A stretch of 64,000 nt of DNA, from positions 2,542,001-2,606,000 of the forward strand of contig NZ_LT629781.1 of NCBI RefSeq assembly GCF_900105685.1, read 5' to 3'. The DNA is from Verrucomicrobium sp. GAS474. GTDB taxonomy: Bacteria > Verrucomicrobiota > Verrucomicrobiia > Methylacidiphilales > GAS474. Below the pieces are notes generated by a model that was not told where the DNA came from, did not search any database, and worked only from the letters and a program-made list of their open reading frames with translations. The stretch's first letter is position 1. Each line of letters starts with the position of its first letter. A program made the position numbers and the translations under genes. Of this stretch, positions 25,001 to 33,604 are shown piece after piece.

Positions 25001-25909
25001 ATGACCGAAGAAAGCAATCAGAACGAAGCCTCCACCGACAACTCCACGATCGAGCACGTCCTCGTCGTCACTGACGCCCCGAAGGGCGGCGTGGGGAAGT
25101 CCGAATTCACAAACCACCTCACTTCGACGTTCCGCGCCATCGGCCTAGACACCTACATCGGGTACGACACGGACGGCAAGGCGCGGGTCTCGAAGGACCG
25201 CGACGACCGCTTCCGGTTGATCGACGTGACCGCCCTGAATGACAAGGACGCCGTCACCGAGCTCTCCCAGATGCTGGGGGCGCTGGGAACGGCTCCCGTC
25301 GTCGTGGTCGATCCCATGGCGCACCACGAGGCGCTCCTCCGCGATCTCTTCGAGAGGCAGCACGTCTTCGACCTCCGGCTGCCGAAGGTCAACGGCGCAG
25401 CCACGATCCTCGTATTCCCCGGCAGCGATGCCGACACGGTGTCCCAGGCCGCCGACGCCGTGAACTACTACCGGCGCAACCACTGCGGCCGGGACCACCG
25501 GGACGTGCGGATCGTGGCGGTCCTGAACGGCCATCTCAGCAAGGGCTTCGAGTTCTGGCAGGGGATCGAGGAGTCGGAACTGGTCGACGCCACCGTTGTC
25601 CTCCCGCAGCTCTCCCAGAAGGTTCGGGACGAGATCATCGTGGCTGCCCAGGAGATGGGGCGCCCGGCGCGCTTCGACGAGCTGATCCGCTCCGAGGACC
25701 CGATCCTCTCGCTGACGGCGCGGATGTTCACGGAGGACTACGTGCTGGGGGTGCGTCGCCAGATCCTCCGGAACGCCCACTTCTTCATGCCGACGGACCT
25801 CGCCGAGCAGGTCATGAAGGCCGTCCCCGCCGAGCCCACGCCCGCCGAGGTCCGCACCGGCTCGCAGATCCGGGGCTCCGTGAAGTTCGCCAAAAAGGAG
25901 CGGATCTAA
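25001..25909 (+). CDS. ParA/VirC1-like ATPase
   Basis: A 302-residue protein with the deviant Walker A KGGVGKS (28-34) of the ParA/MinD family, a switch region (VVVVDPMAHH near 103-112) and the expected alpha/beta fold. In conjugative systems such ATPases (VirC1, TraL) bring the relaxosome to the coupling protein at the membrane. Here it lies upstream of the coupling-like ATPase and is coupled by TAATG to a tail-anchored partner, which fits that role. A partition role for the replicating element is an alternative. Confidence 0.78.
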   Translation: MTEESNQNEASTDNSTIEHVLVVTDAPKGGVGKSEFTNHLTSTFRAIGLDTYIGYDTDGKARVSKDRDDRFRLIDVTALNDKDAVTELSQMLGALGTAPVVVVDPMAHHEALLRDLFERQHVFDLRLPKVNGAATILVFPGSDADTVSQAADAVNYYRRNHCGRDHRDVRIVAVLNGHLSKGFEFWQGIEESELVDATVVLPQLSQKVRDEIIVAAQEMGRPARFDELIRSEDPILSLTARMFTEDYVLGVRRQILRNAHFFMPTDLAEQVMKAVPAEPTPAEVRTGSQIRGSVKFAKKERI

Positions 25910-26592
25910 TGGGCATCGACGGCATCACCAGCCTGCCCACGTCCGGCACGACGGCGTCGCCCACCGCCGTCCCTGCCTCGGCGGGGACGGTGCGGGAAAC
26001 CGCACATGCGAGCCCTACCACCATGAGCAAATCCTCCGACATCTGGACGGATTTCATCCTCCGCAGCGTCCCCGCCGACCAGCAGGCCCGCGTCTTGGAG
26101 CTCTGGCGCGAGGCGGACCTCGAACCGAACAGCGTGTTCGGCCGCTTCCTTTTCGCCTGCCGGGTGACGTCCGGGGCGAACAGCAGCTTTGCCGCCGAGG
26201 TCACGGAAGCCGCTCGGCAGAACACCGCATCGGCCCAGGCCCTTCGCGTCGAAATCAACCGGGCGACGAGCGAGTTCCGGGAGGCCTTCATCTCGCTGCA
26301 ATCCGAGGTTCGGAAGCAGTCGCAATCATCCAACCAGCTCCTGAAAGCGATGCACGACGCTCGCTTCGACGAGTTGACCGACAAGCTGCAGGGGCTCGCG
26401 TCCGCTTTGGAGGTGGCTTCGATCACCCGCCCGCCCGCGGCTCCCGCCGATCCCATCCTCATCGCCGAGGTGAAAGCTCTCCGCGCCGACGTGAAGCGCC
26501 TCCGGGCGGCGGGACGGGATTGGTGGAAGACGGCCGTCGTCACCGTCCTTCTCGTCGGCGCCGCTTTCGCGCTCGGCCACCTCACTCACTGA
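25909..26592 (+). CDS. Tail-anchored coiled-coil protein
   Basis: A 227-residue protein whose first 40 residues are Pro/Thr/Ala-rich. A central coiled coil follows (EFREAFISLQSEVRKQSQSS and further), and a single C-terminal membrane helix (WWKTAVVTVLLVGAAFALGHL) ends it. The ATG overlaps the stop of the ParA-like gene in TAATG. The ATPase plus membrane-anchored coiled-coil pair suggests recruitment of the ATPase to the membrane. A start at 26023 (MSKSSDIW) is also possible. Confidence 0.6.
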   Translation: MGIDGITSLPTSGTTASPTAVPASAGTVRETAHASPTTMSKSSDIWTDFILRSVPADQQARVLELWREADLEPNSVFGRFLFACRVTSGANSSFAAEVTEAARQNTASAQALRVEINRATSEFREAFISLQSEVRKQSQSSNQLLKAMHDARFDELTDKLQGLASALEVASITRPPAAPADPILIAEVKALRADVKRLRAAGRDWWKTAVVTVLLVGAAFALGHLTH

Positions 26593-26649
26593 TCACCCCA
26601 ACCAACCATTGCCGTCCCAATCAACCTTCAAGCCAACCAACACAACACC

Positions 26650-28512
26650 ATGAAGCTCATTCACCTCCTCCAGAAGCTGGTCCAGTCCGTCCTCGATCTC
26701 TTTGATGGTCGCCCTCGCGCCGAGAAGGAGTGGCGCGCCAAGAACCCCGACTATCCCGACAACCTCCCGTTCCCGTTGACCGATGACGGCACGGCCCTCC
26801 TCCCGCGAACCCGTGTCCTCCGGAACACGAGATCGAGCGGTTACTCGGTAGTCGAGTTCCCGGAGGACGTCCCGCTCGGTTGGCGGCCGCCGAAGGGCTG
26901 GAAGATCGTCGCTGCCGAGATGCTCAACGCCGAAGACCACGGGGCCGTTCGGGTTCCAGGGCAACGCCTTGAGTCCTATCCGATGGACATGGCGCTCTTC
27001 AACTGGGACGGCACGCCGTTGGCCTTCGGCGCGAACAAGACAGCAATGCTCATTCAGCATCTCTTCGAGAACATCTTCGCCTGGGGGAAAACGGGTTCCG
27101 GCAAGACCTCCGGTACCGGACGGCGCGTCTGGGGCTCCTGCTGCCGCTTCGGTCTCGGCCTTCTCGGTCTGGCCGTTAAAATGGACGAGCCCGCAGAACT
27201 CCTCCGGCAGGCTTTGGCCGAAGGACGGCAGCTCCGTCCCAATAAAGTCGAGGACCAACGACCCAACGACATCCGGATGTTCGGGCCGGACCATGGCGAA
27301 CGCTTCAACTTCGCCTCCTATCATGGCTTCCTGACGAACCGGATGGGCACGACTGCCGAGACGGTCGAGGTCCTCAATACGATCATTGGGATCGCGAAGG
27401 GGAATAGCGCCGATGTGTCGAAGCACGATTTCTGGGCCGAGCAACGTGGGCTGATGCTACAGAACGCGATCGACATTGTCCGCCACCGTCCCCACGGCGA
27501 GATCAAGCTCGAGGAGATCATGCAGTTGATCGATGCCGCGCCCACGAAGGCTGGCGTCGTCAATCGGGAGTCGGTCCTCGATCGGTGGGGTGTTGAGGCT
27601 CTGCAGCACGTCTGCACCTCGGAAGAGCTCCGTCGCCGCTTCGAGGGCGAGGTGCTGGCAGCTCGACGCTACTGGCAGGAAACCTACCCGAGCATGGAGG
27701 CCAAGACGCGTAATGACTGCCTCGCCACCATCCGCGGTTTCGTCGACGGGATGAACCGGCAGCCCATTCGCGACCTCTTCTGCACGACCACCACCGTCAC
27801 GCCGAACGACATCTTCGATGGCGCTGTCGTGATCATCGACATGCCGGTCCACGCGGACCGAGCCACCAACGTCCTCGCGAACGCAATCTGGAAGGTCATG
27901 ACCCAGTACGGCGCCATGCAGAGGAAGATGCCGGTGAAGAAGGAGGAGCGGGACAAGGTGCTTCCCTGCCTGATCTATGCCGACGAGGCCCACTTCCTTG
28001 CCGCAGAGAAGGACAGCGAGTACCTCAGCGTGATGCGGTCCTACCGCGTCGGGACGTGCTTCCTGAGCCAGAACGCCCCCGAATATCGCCGTCACCTCGG
28101 TGGCGGGAAGGACGGGGTCGACCGAATGCTGGGGCTGCTCGGCAACTGCGGAACGACGATCCTTCACGCCAACAGCTGCAGCGAGACCTACCGCATCTAC
28201 AACGAGCAGTTCGGCAACGAGATCGCCTGGATGAAGGGCGAGAGCATGGGCTTCTCGTTGGGCGGCCTCGTCGGCGGCCTTACCGGTGATGGAGACAAGG
28301 GTGCCATCGGCGCCCTCGAGGGCGTCAATGTCGGGGACAGCCGCAGCCAGCAGATGCAGCCGGTCCTCAAGCAGACGGACATCCTCTCCCTCCGGAACGG
28401 CAGCGACGCTCACGGTGCCATTGCCGACGGCATCTGGATTCACGGCGGTGAGATCCTGCCCAACGGCAAGCCGTGGATGAAGTTCACGATCAACCGTGGC
28501 GACGACTTCTAA
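26650..28512 (+). CDS. Coupling-protein-like (TraD/TrwB-type) ATPase without membrane helices
   Basis: A 620-residue ATPase with Walker A WGKTGSGKT (145-153) and Walker B LIYADEAHFL (441-450), plus VVIIDMPV and a late C-terminal GSDAHGAIADGIWIHGG, matching the T4CP/TraD-TrwB fold that links relaxosome to transfer channel. Unlike typical T4CPs it shows no N-terminal membrane helices. The next two genes encode membrane proteins that could supply the anchor. A VirB4/HerA-type motor is a less likely alternative. Confidence 0.72.
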   Translation: MKLIHLLQKLVQSVLDLFDGRPRAEKEWRAKNPDYPDNLPFPLTDDGTALLPRTRVLRNTRSSGYSVVEFPEDVPLGWRPPKGWKIVAAEMLNAEDHGAVRVPGQRLESYPMDMALFNWDGTPLAFGANKTAMLIQHLFENIFAWGKTGSGKTSGTGRRVWGSCCRFGLGLLGLAVKMDEPAELLRQALAEGRQLRPNKVEDQRPNDIRMFGPDHGERFNFASYHGFLTNRMGTTAETVEVLNTIIGIAKGNSADVSKHDFWAEQRGLMLQNAIDIVRHRPHGEIKLEEIMQLIDAAPTKAGVVNRESVLDRWGVEALQHVCTSEELRRRFEGEVLAARRYWQETYPSMEAKTRNDCLATIRGFVDGMNRQPIRDLFCTTTTVTPNDIFDGAVVIIDMPVHADRATNVLANAIWKVMTQYGAMQRKMPVKKEERDKVLPCLIYADEAHFLAAEKDSEYLSVMRSYRVGTCFLSQNAPEYRRHLGGGKDGVDRMLGLLGNCGTTILHANSCSETYRIYNEQFGNEIAWMKGESMGFSLGGLVGGLTGDGDKGAIGALEGVNVGDSRSQQMQPVLKQTDILSLRNGSDAHGAIADGIWIHGGEILPNGKPWMKFTINRGDDF

Positions 28513-28563
28513 CCAATCAGTTTCGGAAAACAACAACCCATACACAAAAGGAAAATCAGCACT

Positions 28564-29490
28564 ATGACTGCAAACGCTCCCATCATGACGGCGACGATCC
28601 GAGGGGGTCGCCCGTTCCAGATCGACAAACGCTTCTGGGGCTACGCCGCCCTCAGCGCCTCCATCATCCCCATTACCCTCGCGCTCGCGTGGCTCGTCTT
28701 CCCCGGACTGGGGTTGATGCTCCCGAGCGTGGAGGGGACGTTCCGGGACTCGCCCCAGCTCTCCGCCGACGAGCTGGCGGGCTTCCGCAGCCAGCAGGAC
28801 GGGAACCAGCTCAACCACATCTGGTATGCCGTCGTCAGCTACGACGGCATTCGGCAGTACACCCCGTTTAACGACGATACCCTGACGACAATGGGGGTAT
28901 CGGAGGGCATGACGAATCGTCAGGTCGGTCAGGCGGCCGTGACCTACATCAATCGCCGATACGCGGCGGGCTCCCTCACCCGGGCCGAACTGCGGGAGGC
29001 GAAGATCATGACCGATTACGCCGCCGGGGTGGCAGGGGTGATCGAAACCACGAAGTCCTTCAAGCACTACGCCGCCAAACACGCGGCGGAAGGGAAGGAT
29101 GCCTACCGGGCCGCCGTTCTCCTTTGGCGTTGGAGCCAGTCGGCCGATAACCCCGCGCCGACCCGAATGGCCTACCAGCCGCCCGTCGTTCGCGAACAGG
29201 CGTCCGCCGCTCCCATTGCCTCAAACAGTCAGGCTGCCGCCGCCCAGATGCCGCAAGACGTCTCCGTTGAGGCGCAGGCTCCCGACGCGAAGGCCCGTCT
29301 CGCTTCGATCATACCCCGAACGGCGATCCAGTTGCGTCGGCAGTTCGTGCCGTTTGTCCAGTGGCGGCAGGTCAACGCCCAGTCGGATACCCACAAACTC
29401 CTCGATGGCCTGCGGCGCCGGGACCGCGTCACCAACGCCGAGGTCGACCAATTGATTCAGCTGACCCGGATCATGGAGGCCGCCAAGTAA
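28564..29490 (+). CDS. Single-pass membrane protein of the transfer operon
   Basis: A 308-residue protein with one N-terminal membrane helix (YAALSASIIPITLALAWLVFPGLGLML, about 23-50) and an extracytoplasmic or cytoplasmic helical body, rich in Ala and Arg late (RQFVPFVQWRQVNAQ). No family recognised. It follows the coupling-like ATPase by 51 bp. Its order suggests a membrane partner of that ATPase. Confidence 0.6.
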   Translation: MTANAPIMTATIRGGRPFQIDKRFWGYAALSASIIPITLALAWLVFPGLGLMLPSVEGTFRDSPQLSADELAGFRSQQDGNQLNHIWYAVVSYDGIRQYTPFNDDTLTTMGVSEGMTNRQVGQAAVTYINRRYAAGSLTRAELREAKIMTDYAAGVAGVIETTKSFKHYAAKHAAEGKDAYRAAVLLWRWSQSADNPAPTRMAYQPPVVREQASAAPIASNSQAAAAQMPQDVSVEAQAPDAKARLASIIPRTAIQLRRQFVPFVQWRQVNAQSDTHKLLDGLRRRDRVTNAEVDQLIQLTRIMEAAK

Positions 29491-29521
29491 ACAATCCCCA
29501 ACCAACCCAAGAAAAAAATAT

Positions 29522-30496
29522 ATGTCTCAAGACCAAAACGACAACGGCTTCGGCAACGCCGCAATGCAGAACGCATCCCAGAAGATCACCAAGGAGGAGA
29601 AGCTTCTCACTCTGCTGATCGTCTGCTCGCTGGCCTTCTGCCGCAATGCGGCCGTCATGGCGGTGGGCCTCGGCTTGATCGGCCTCGCCTCGGGATTCGT
29701 CATCAGCCAGCTCACGAAGCCCGTGGAGGATCTCTACTGGTCGATCAAGGGCCTGTTCGATCCGGCGATGACGCGGGAGGTGTATCTCCAGCACGTCCAC
29801 GGCCAGTGGGGCGGCTACTGGGCCTTCCCGTTCCTCGTCGGCGCGTCCCTCATCGCTTGGGGCATCTGGGCGAACCGGGCCGGTATCCGGTCGCATCTGA
29901 AGCAAGCGAGGAAGTTTGCGATCATCTATGTGGTCGTTTCCCTCATCGGTGCCTGCCTTATGGTGATTGACTTGGTCATCTCCAACGGAAGTAGCGTCGG
30001 TGGCCTTGTCGGTATCATCGTAGGCGTTGCTGCAGCCAGCTTCACCTTCCTCGCCGTCCCCGCTGCGGTGTTCGGCCTTCAACTCGTTCGATGGGCTGAT
30101 GCGAGTCACGCCGAGCACAAACACGTCCTTGGCGAGAAGGAAGCTGACGGGACCGAGAAAGCTTGGTTCTGGGGCGCTTTCACGATTCCTCAATGGGCGG
30201 TGCGGACCGGGAAGTGGATTGCGGTTGGCACGCCGGTCATCGCCGCATTCATCCCCCTCGCAGGGATGTTCCTCGGGTGGCGTCTGCCCTTCATCGAGTT
30301 CGGATCGACCGTCGTCATCACGATCCTGCTCTTCCTCTTCCTCGCCTCGGCCTCCGTTGGCTTCCGCCTCTGGCGCTACCTCCAGACCCGCTTCGAGGTT
30401 TGGGAGGCGACGGGCGAGAAGGAAGTCCTCGAAGGGCTGATCCCCATCGACGAGGCGAAGGAGACGAAGCACGCCCGGATCACCGCGACCCTCTAA
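29522..30496 (+). CDS. Polytopic membrane protein of the transfer operon
   Basis: A 324-residue protein with at least six hydrophobic segments (near 30-58, 95-113, 135-155, 160-190, 235-255 and 260-285) and charged termini. No family recognised; it is not an obvious VirB6 or DotA homologue. It starts 31 bp after the single-pass protein. Together these two membrane proteins take the place where mating-pair or T4CP-anchoring genes would be expected. Confidence 0.6.
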   Translation: MSQDQNDNGFGNAAMQNASQKITKEEKLLTLLIVCSLAFCRNAAVMAVGLGLIGLASGFVISQLTKPVEDLYWSIKGLFDPAMTREVYLQHVHGQWGGYWAFPFLVGASLIAWGIWANRAGIRSHLKQARKFAIIYVVVSLIGACLMVIDLVISNGSSVGGLVGIIVGVAAASFTFLAVPAAVFGLQLVRWADASHAEHKHVLGEKEADGTEKAWFWGAFTIPQWAVRTGKWIAVGTPVIAAFIPLAGMFLGWRLPFIEFGSTVVITILLFLFLASASVGFRLWRYLQTRFEVWEATGEKEVLEGLIPIDEAKETKHARITATL

Positions 30497-30511
30497 CCCC
30501 ATACCGTTCCG

Positions 30512-30539
30512 GATGCGGGAGGAAGACACCTCCCGCATC
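30512..30539 (+). other. Perfect GC hairpin before the small gene at 30551
   Basis: GATGCGGGAGG and CCTCCCGCATC form an 11-bp stem with a 6-base loop. A third copy of CCTCCCGCAT follows directly and ends at the ATG, so the stem can form with either copy. This is a possible translation switch. Confidence 0.5.
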
Positions 30540-30550
30540 ACCTCCCGCAT

Positions 30551-30748
30551 ATGAATCCGTTCTTCAAATTCCGCTCCCCCGACGGCCAGGGCGTCGTCAA
30601 ACGTCAGCTCACCTCCCTCCCGGTCACGACCAACGCCACCAAGGCGGCGGCCGGCACCGTGAAGGAACGGGCCAAGCTCGAAGGCCATGCGCCCGTGTCG
30701 CATCTCAAAGGCCCGAACGACGACGAACCCTCCACTCCGAAACACTAG
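30551..30748 (+). CDS. Small basic protein
   Basis: A 65-residue protein starting MNPFFKFRSPDGQG, without membrane segments and probably disordered, with a Lys/Arg-rich composition. No family recognised. It lies between the polytopic membrane gene and the 395-residue gene in one operon. The upstream hairpin ends at its start codon. Confidence 0.45.
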   Translation: MNPFFKFRSPDGQGVVKRQLTSLPVTTNATKAAAGTVKERAKLEGHAPVSHLKGPNDDEPSTPKH

Positions 30749-30754
30749 ACCACT

Positions 30755-31942
30755 ATGAACTCCGCCCTCATCCTCCTCCCCCCGACCATTCGCTCGAAAG
30801 GGTCCGCCCTGCGGTTCGCTCGGTATCTGCGCGACTTCGATCTCGTCGGCGCGATCTACGACGCATCCGGATTCACTGCCGCCGCCCAGAGCGGTTTCAA
30901 GGATGCGAGCGCGCTCAGCTTCGAGCCGCAGATCCGTTCCCTCGGCGCGGAGGTCGCGCGGCGGACGGAGAACAGGTCGTTTCTGTCCCCGGCTCTGCAT
31001 CGAAGGGTGCTCTGGCAGATGCTGGCTGGCCACCGCATCGTCCTTGTTCCCAACGCCACCGACTGGTCCTTGAGGATCGAGGAGGAGGGGATTGAGACCG
31101 AGACCATCCTCGACTGGGCCTCCTTCGTCGAGTTCGTCCAGGCCATCGCAGAAAGCCCTTCGATGGCGCCGACCGTAACCGAGGATGGAACCTTCAGCCC
31201 CAGGCTGGTGATTGCCATCGACAAACCCGACAACGTCTTCGGCATTCCTCCCATCGACCCCGTCGCCTTTTCGCAGCTCGACGAGAAGGGAAGGGAGCAG
31301 ATCCTGGGGGCCGTGATGGAGGTCTGTGCTGCGGTCGCTCCTATCATCCGAACGGCCGTCCTGCAGCCCGAGCCGACGATTGTCTGGCCCGAGGACCAGG
31401 ACTTCCTCTTCGAGGGGCGCACTCTCGGAGAAATCTACACGGACGCGATCTCGCTCCTGCCCTATCTCGACCTGTCGGCGAAGAGAATCTGGGAAATCGT
31501 TCAGCGCCTCGCCCCCCAAGGAGTGACCACCGTTCGCTCGTTGGGCGTAATTCTGCCCAAGGCCCACTCGATGGCGACCTACCATCCCGAAGGGAGTGGT
31601 GGCGTTGGCTTCGGGAAGGCGCTTCTCATGGACCGCCTTGGTATAGACGCCGACGAGATCGTCCGGAAGGTGAAGGACGATGCGGAGCTGACTGCCAATC
31701 TGACAACGGTTGGCGAGTCAGCACCGTCGGCGACCGAGGAGCGGCCCGCAGCGTCAGCCGCCGAAGGCGCAAAGAGTGTACCCTTTCCGATGTTCTCGAT
31801 CGACAAAGCCGCACGGGCTTTCGAGGGACTCGCGCCGTCCTCCGCCGAGGGACTGACGACCTCCAATGTGGATGCTCTCCGGGCAGGCGCGGCGCGGCGC
31901 CTCGCCGCGAGGGAGAAGGGTGGCGACGGATTGGCTAAATAA
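30755..31942 (+). CDS. Unrecognised 395-residue protein of the transfer operon
   Basis: A soluble alpha/beta protein beginning with TIRSKGSALRFARYLRDFDLVGAIYDASGF-like content (a motif like a toprim or receptor domain was considered and not supported). The core (about 1-290) has repeated short strand-helix units; the last 100 residues are Ala/Glu-rich and disordered, ending in a basic tail. No catalytic motif visible. It is the last long gene of the transfer operon and is probably co-expressed with the ATPase and membrane proteins. Confidence 0.55.
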   Translation: MNSALILLPPTIRSKGSALRFARYLRDFDLVGAIYDASGFTAAAQSGFKDASALSFEPQIRSLGAEVARRTENRSFLSPALHRRVLWQMLAGHRIVLVPNATDWSLRIEEEGIETETILDWASFVEFVQAIAESPSMAPTVTEDGTFSPRLVIAIDKPDNVFGIPPIDPVAFSQLDEKGREQILGAVMEVCAAVAPIIRTAVLQPEPTIVWPEDQDFLFEGRTLGEIYTDAISLLPYLDLSAKRIWEIVQRLAPQGVTTVRSLGVILPKAHSMATYHPEGSGGVGFGKALLMDRLGIDADEIVRKVKDDAELTANLTTVGESAPSATEERPAASAAEGAKSVPFPMFSIDKAARAFEGLAPSSAEGLTTSNVDALRAGAARRLAAREKGGDGLAK

Positions 31943-32007
31943 AGTCCAGTCCGTTCCAACAAAACCCTTGACGTTCCAAAAGGACCCACTACGATCCACA
32001 CTAGAAG

Positions 32008-32244
32008 ATGAAGAAGTCTCCTAAAGCGGCCCTCGAACTCTTCGCTCGGCTCCCTCCAAAGAAGAAGGGACATAAGCTGGCCGGGTACGAGGACGCGGTG
32101 GAAATGGGGCGCGACAAGGGCCTATCCTACCGGGAGATCGCAGCGATGTTCGTCGAGGACATCCTTCCGTCGGGCAGCAAAGTAACCCATACCGAAGTCC
32201 GTCTTTTTCATCTTCGTATGATCGCCAATAAGAATAGAAAATAG
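32008..32244 (+). CDS. Small HTH-like protein, copy 2
   Basis: A 78-residue basic protein, paralogue of the first gene of the operon (23574-24050). Shared pattern: an aromatic start to a helix (GYEDAVEMGRDKGLSYREIAAMFVED), a linker, then THTEVRLFHLRM. It lacks the disordered tail of copy 1. It ends just before a large structured RNA-like segment and may regulate or bind there. DNA binding is inferred from the HTH-like pattern. Confidence 0.55.
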   Translation: MKKSPKAALELFARLPPKKKGHKLAGYEDAVEMGRDKGLSYREIAAMFVEDILPSGSKVTHTEVRLFHLRMIANKNRK

Positions 32245-32246
32245 TC

Positions 32247-32483
32247 GTCGACCTCAAAGGTGGTTGTCCGAAAGGAGCCGCCCCGAGGTCCACTACTGCC
32301 AATCGGTGGATGGTTAGAGGTATAAGGCCCGGCAACGGGAATAAGCCTCCTTCCGCCGTGATCCCCCCCAAGGGGGTCCGTGGCAGATAGCGCACAAGCG
32401 TTATCTGCCGCATGAAGCCCTCCTCTCTCCCGAATCTCCCCCAAGCCCCGTGCCGCACGTCTCGTGTGGTCCGGGGCTTTTTC
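32247..32483 (+). ncRNA. Candidate structured RNA ending in a terminator
   Basis: This segment has no coding frame of merit and many stems: GACCTC 32250-32255 with GAGGTC 32285-32290, CCAC/GTGG around 32290-32309, GAGG 32317-32320 with CCTC 32346-32349 enclosing CCCG-GCAA-CGGG (32328-32339, a GNRA loop), CCCCC/GGGGG near 32364-32376, and a 12-bp hairpin at 32382-32409. A terminator ends it. It could be a free-standing RNA or an attenuator leader for the gene at 32643. No known RNA class recognised. Confidence 0.55.
32443..32483 (+). terminator. Rho-independent terminator ending the RNA-like segment
   Basis: AAGCCCCG and CGGGGCTTTTT enclose an inner CCGCACG/CGTGTGG stem. The T-run on plus fixes the strand. 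Confidence 0.8.
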
Positions 32484-32642
32484 GTGTCTTCGTCCTCTGC
32501 GGCCGCAGCCCTGCGGCTCTCCTCTCTTCCATCCATTGCCGAAACGGCTTCCTCGTGCCCCGAGGTGCCGTCCTGCCGGGCTGAGCTCCCAGCAGCTGAT
32601 GAGGCAGCTCCCTCCAATGTCCAAAACAACAGGAATCAAAAT

Positions 32643-33044
32643 ATGTCCATTGAAACAGCGAACGCCGACCTCGACATCTACACCGTCAAAGCGAAATACC
32701 ACGTCGAAGGTCTTGTCGGTCTCACTCACCGGGAGGCTGACTTCCTCCTGACCTATTACTCGTCGCGCGAGATCGAGCAGTTGAAGGCCGAAGAGGAATC
32801 GACCGCCGCTCCCGAAGAGGGCGACTTCAAGATCGAGAGCGGCGTTCCGATCTCCCCGATCTACCGCTCCGGGCGAGGACCGAGATACCCCTTTGCCGAC
32901 CTGCAGATCGGCGACTCCTTCTTCGCGAAGGGGTGCAAGCCCGGGACCGTGGGTAACGCCGCTCGTTCGTTCGGAGAACCCCGCGGAATGGAGTTCGTCA
33001 TCCGCCGAGTCATCGGGGGCACCCGTGTCTGGAGGATGAAATAA
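32643..33044 (+). CDS. Conserved phage/plasmid-type small protein (DUF7303-like)
   Basis: A 133-residue protein whose C-terminal half, YPFADLQIGDSFFAKG then ARSFGEP and a final VIGGTRVWRMK, has the pattern of a small family found on phages and mobile elements (DUF7303-type). Function unknown; the conserved GDSFF and VWR suggest a binding domain. The start at 32643 has AGGA upstream; a longer reading from 32412 would cross the terminator and is rejected. Confidence 0.6.
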   Translation: MSIETANADLDIYTVKAKYHVEGLVGLTHREADFLLTYYSSREIEQLKAEEESTAAPEEGDFKIESGVPISPIYRSGRGPRYPFADLQIGDSFFAKGCKPGTVGNAARSFGEPRGMEFVIRRVIGGTRVWRMK

Positions 33045-33060
33045 CCGAGAGCCGGATCAA

Positions 33061-33082
33061 GGGGGCTCCTTGAGGAGCCCCC
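33061..33082 (+). other. Perfect 10-bp GC hairpin
   Basis: GGGGGCTCCT and AGGAGCCCCC with a TG loop lie between two genes, with no T-run. This is one of several hairpins at gene junctions in the element. Confidence 0.5.
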
Positions 33083-33106
33083 ACTACCTCCTCCTCCGAG
33101 AATCCC

Positions 33107-33577
33107 ATGAAGAAGCACCACCTCATCGACCAGAACATCTTCGCCTTCGGCTGCAACGTCCGTCGCTTCGTCGCAAAGCGCGACCCCGGATGCTACCAGC
33201 TGACCCGCAGCACGAAGGAGACCAAGGAAGGCCCGATCACGACCGACCTCTTCGCCTTCGTCGGCTGCGGCGAGATCGTCGAGCTGATCCAGATCGAGTG
33301 GGGCCAGGGAGAGATCATCGCCGGGAAAGCCTACCTGCCGCAGACCAGCACCCGACATGGGGTAGGCATCGCCGAGCTGCAGATCGAGGCTGACCACTAC
33401 AACCACATCTTCCTGAACGCGGTCGACATCCGGTCGGACGTCCTCCGGCTGGTTTGCTCCGCCTTTCGGTCCCGCCGCCTCGAGGCGGTGACGATCGGGA
33501 CCGTCATCCACCCCCAATCGTGGGTCAGGGCCGAAGAGCTCATCGGCTGGCTCCTCCTCGACGCCTACCGGTCCTAG
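33107..33577 (+). CDS. Unrecognised protein
   Basis: A 156-residue soluble protein (MKKHHLIDQNIFAFGCNVRRF) without clear motifs or membrane segments. It contains two Cys residues and a hydrophobic C-terminal segment (IGWLLLDAY). It lies between the DUF7303-like gene and the adhesin, all on plus, and is separated from the adhesin by 27 bp. No function can be assigned. Confidence 0.5.
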   Translation: MKKHHLIDQNIFAFGCNVRRFVAKRDPGCYQLTRSTKETKEGPITTDLFAFVGCGEIVELIQIEWGQGEIIAGKAYLPQTSTRHGVGIAELQIEADHYNHIFLNAVDIRSDVLRLVCSAFRSRRLEAVTIGTVIHPQSWVRAEELIGWLLLDAYRS

Positions 33578-33604
33578 CGCCCCCAACTCAATCACCTCAT
33601 CATT

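Noticed and set aside
32412-32642. N-terminal extension of the DUF7303-like protein
   Set aside because: It crosses a rho-independent terminator and is Ser/Ala-rich with no conservation pattern; the start at 32643 has a ribosome binding site.
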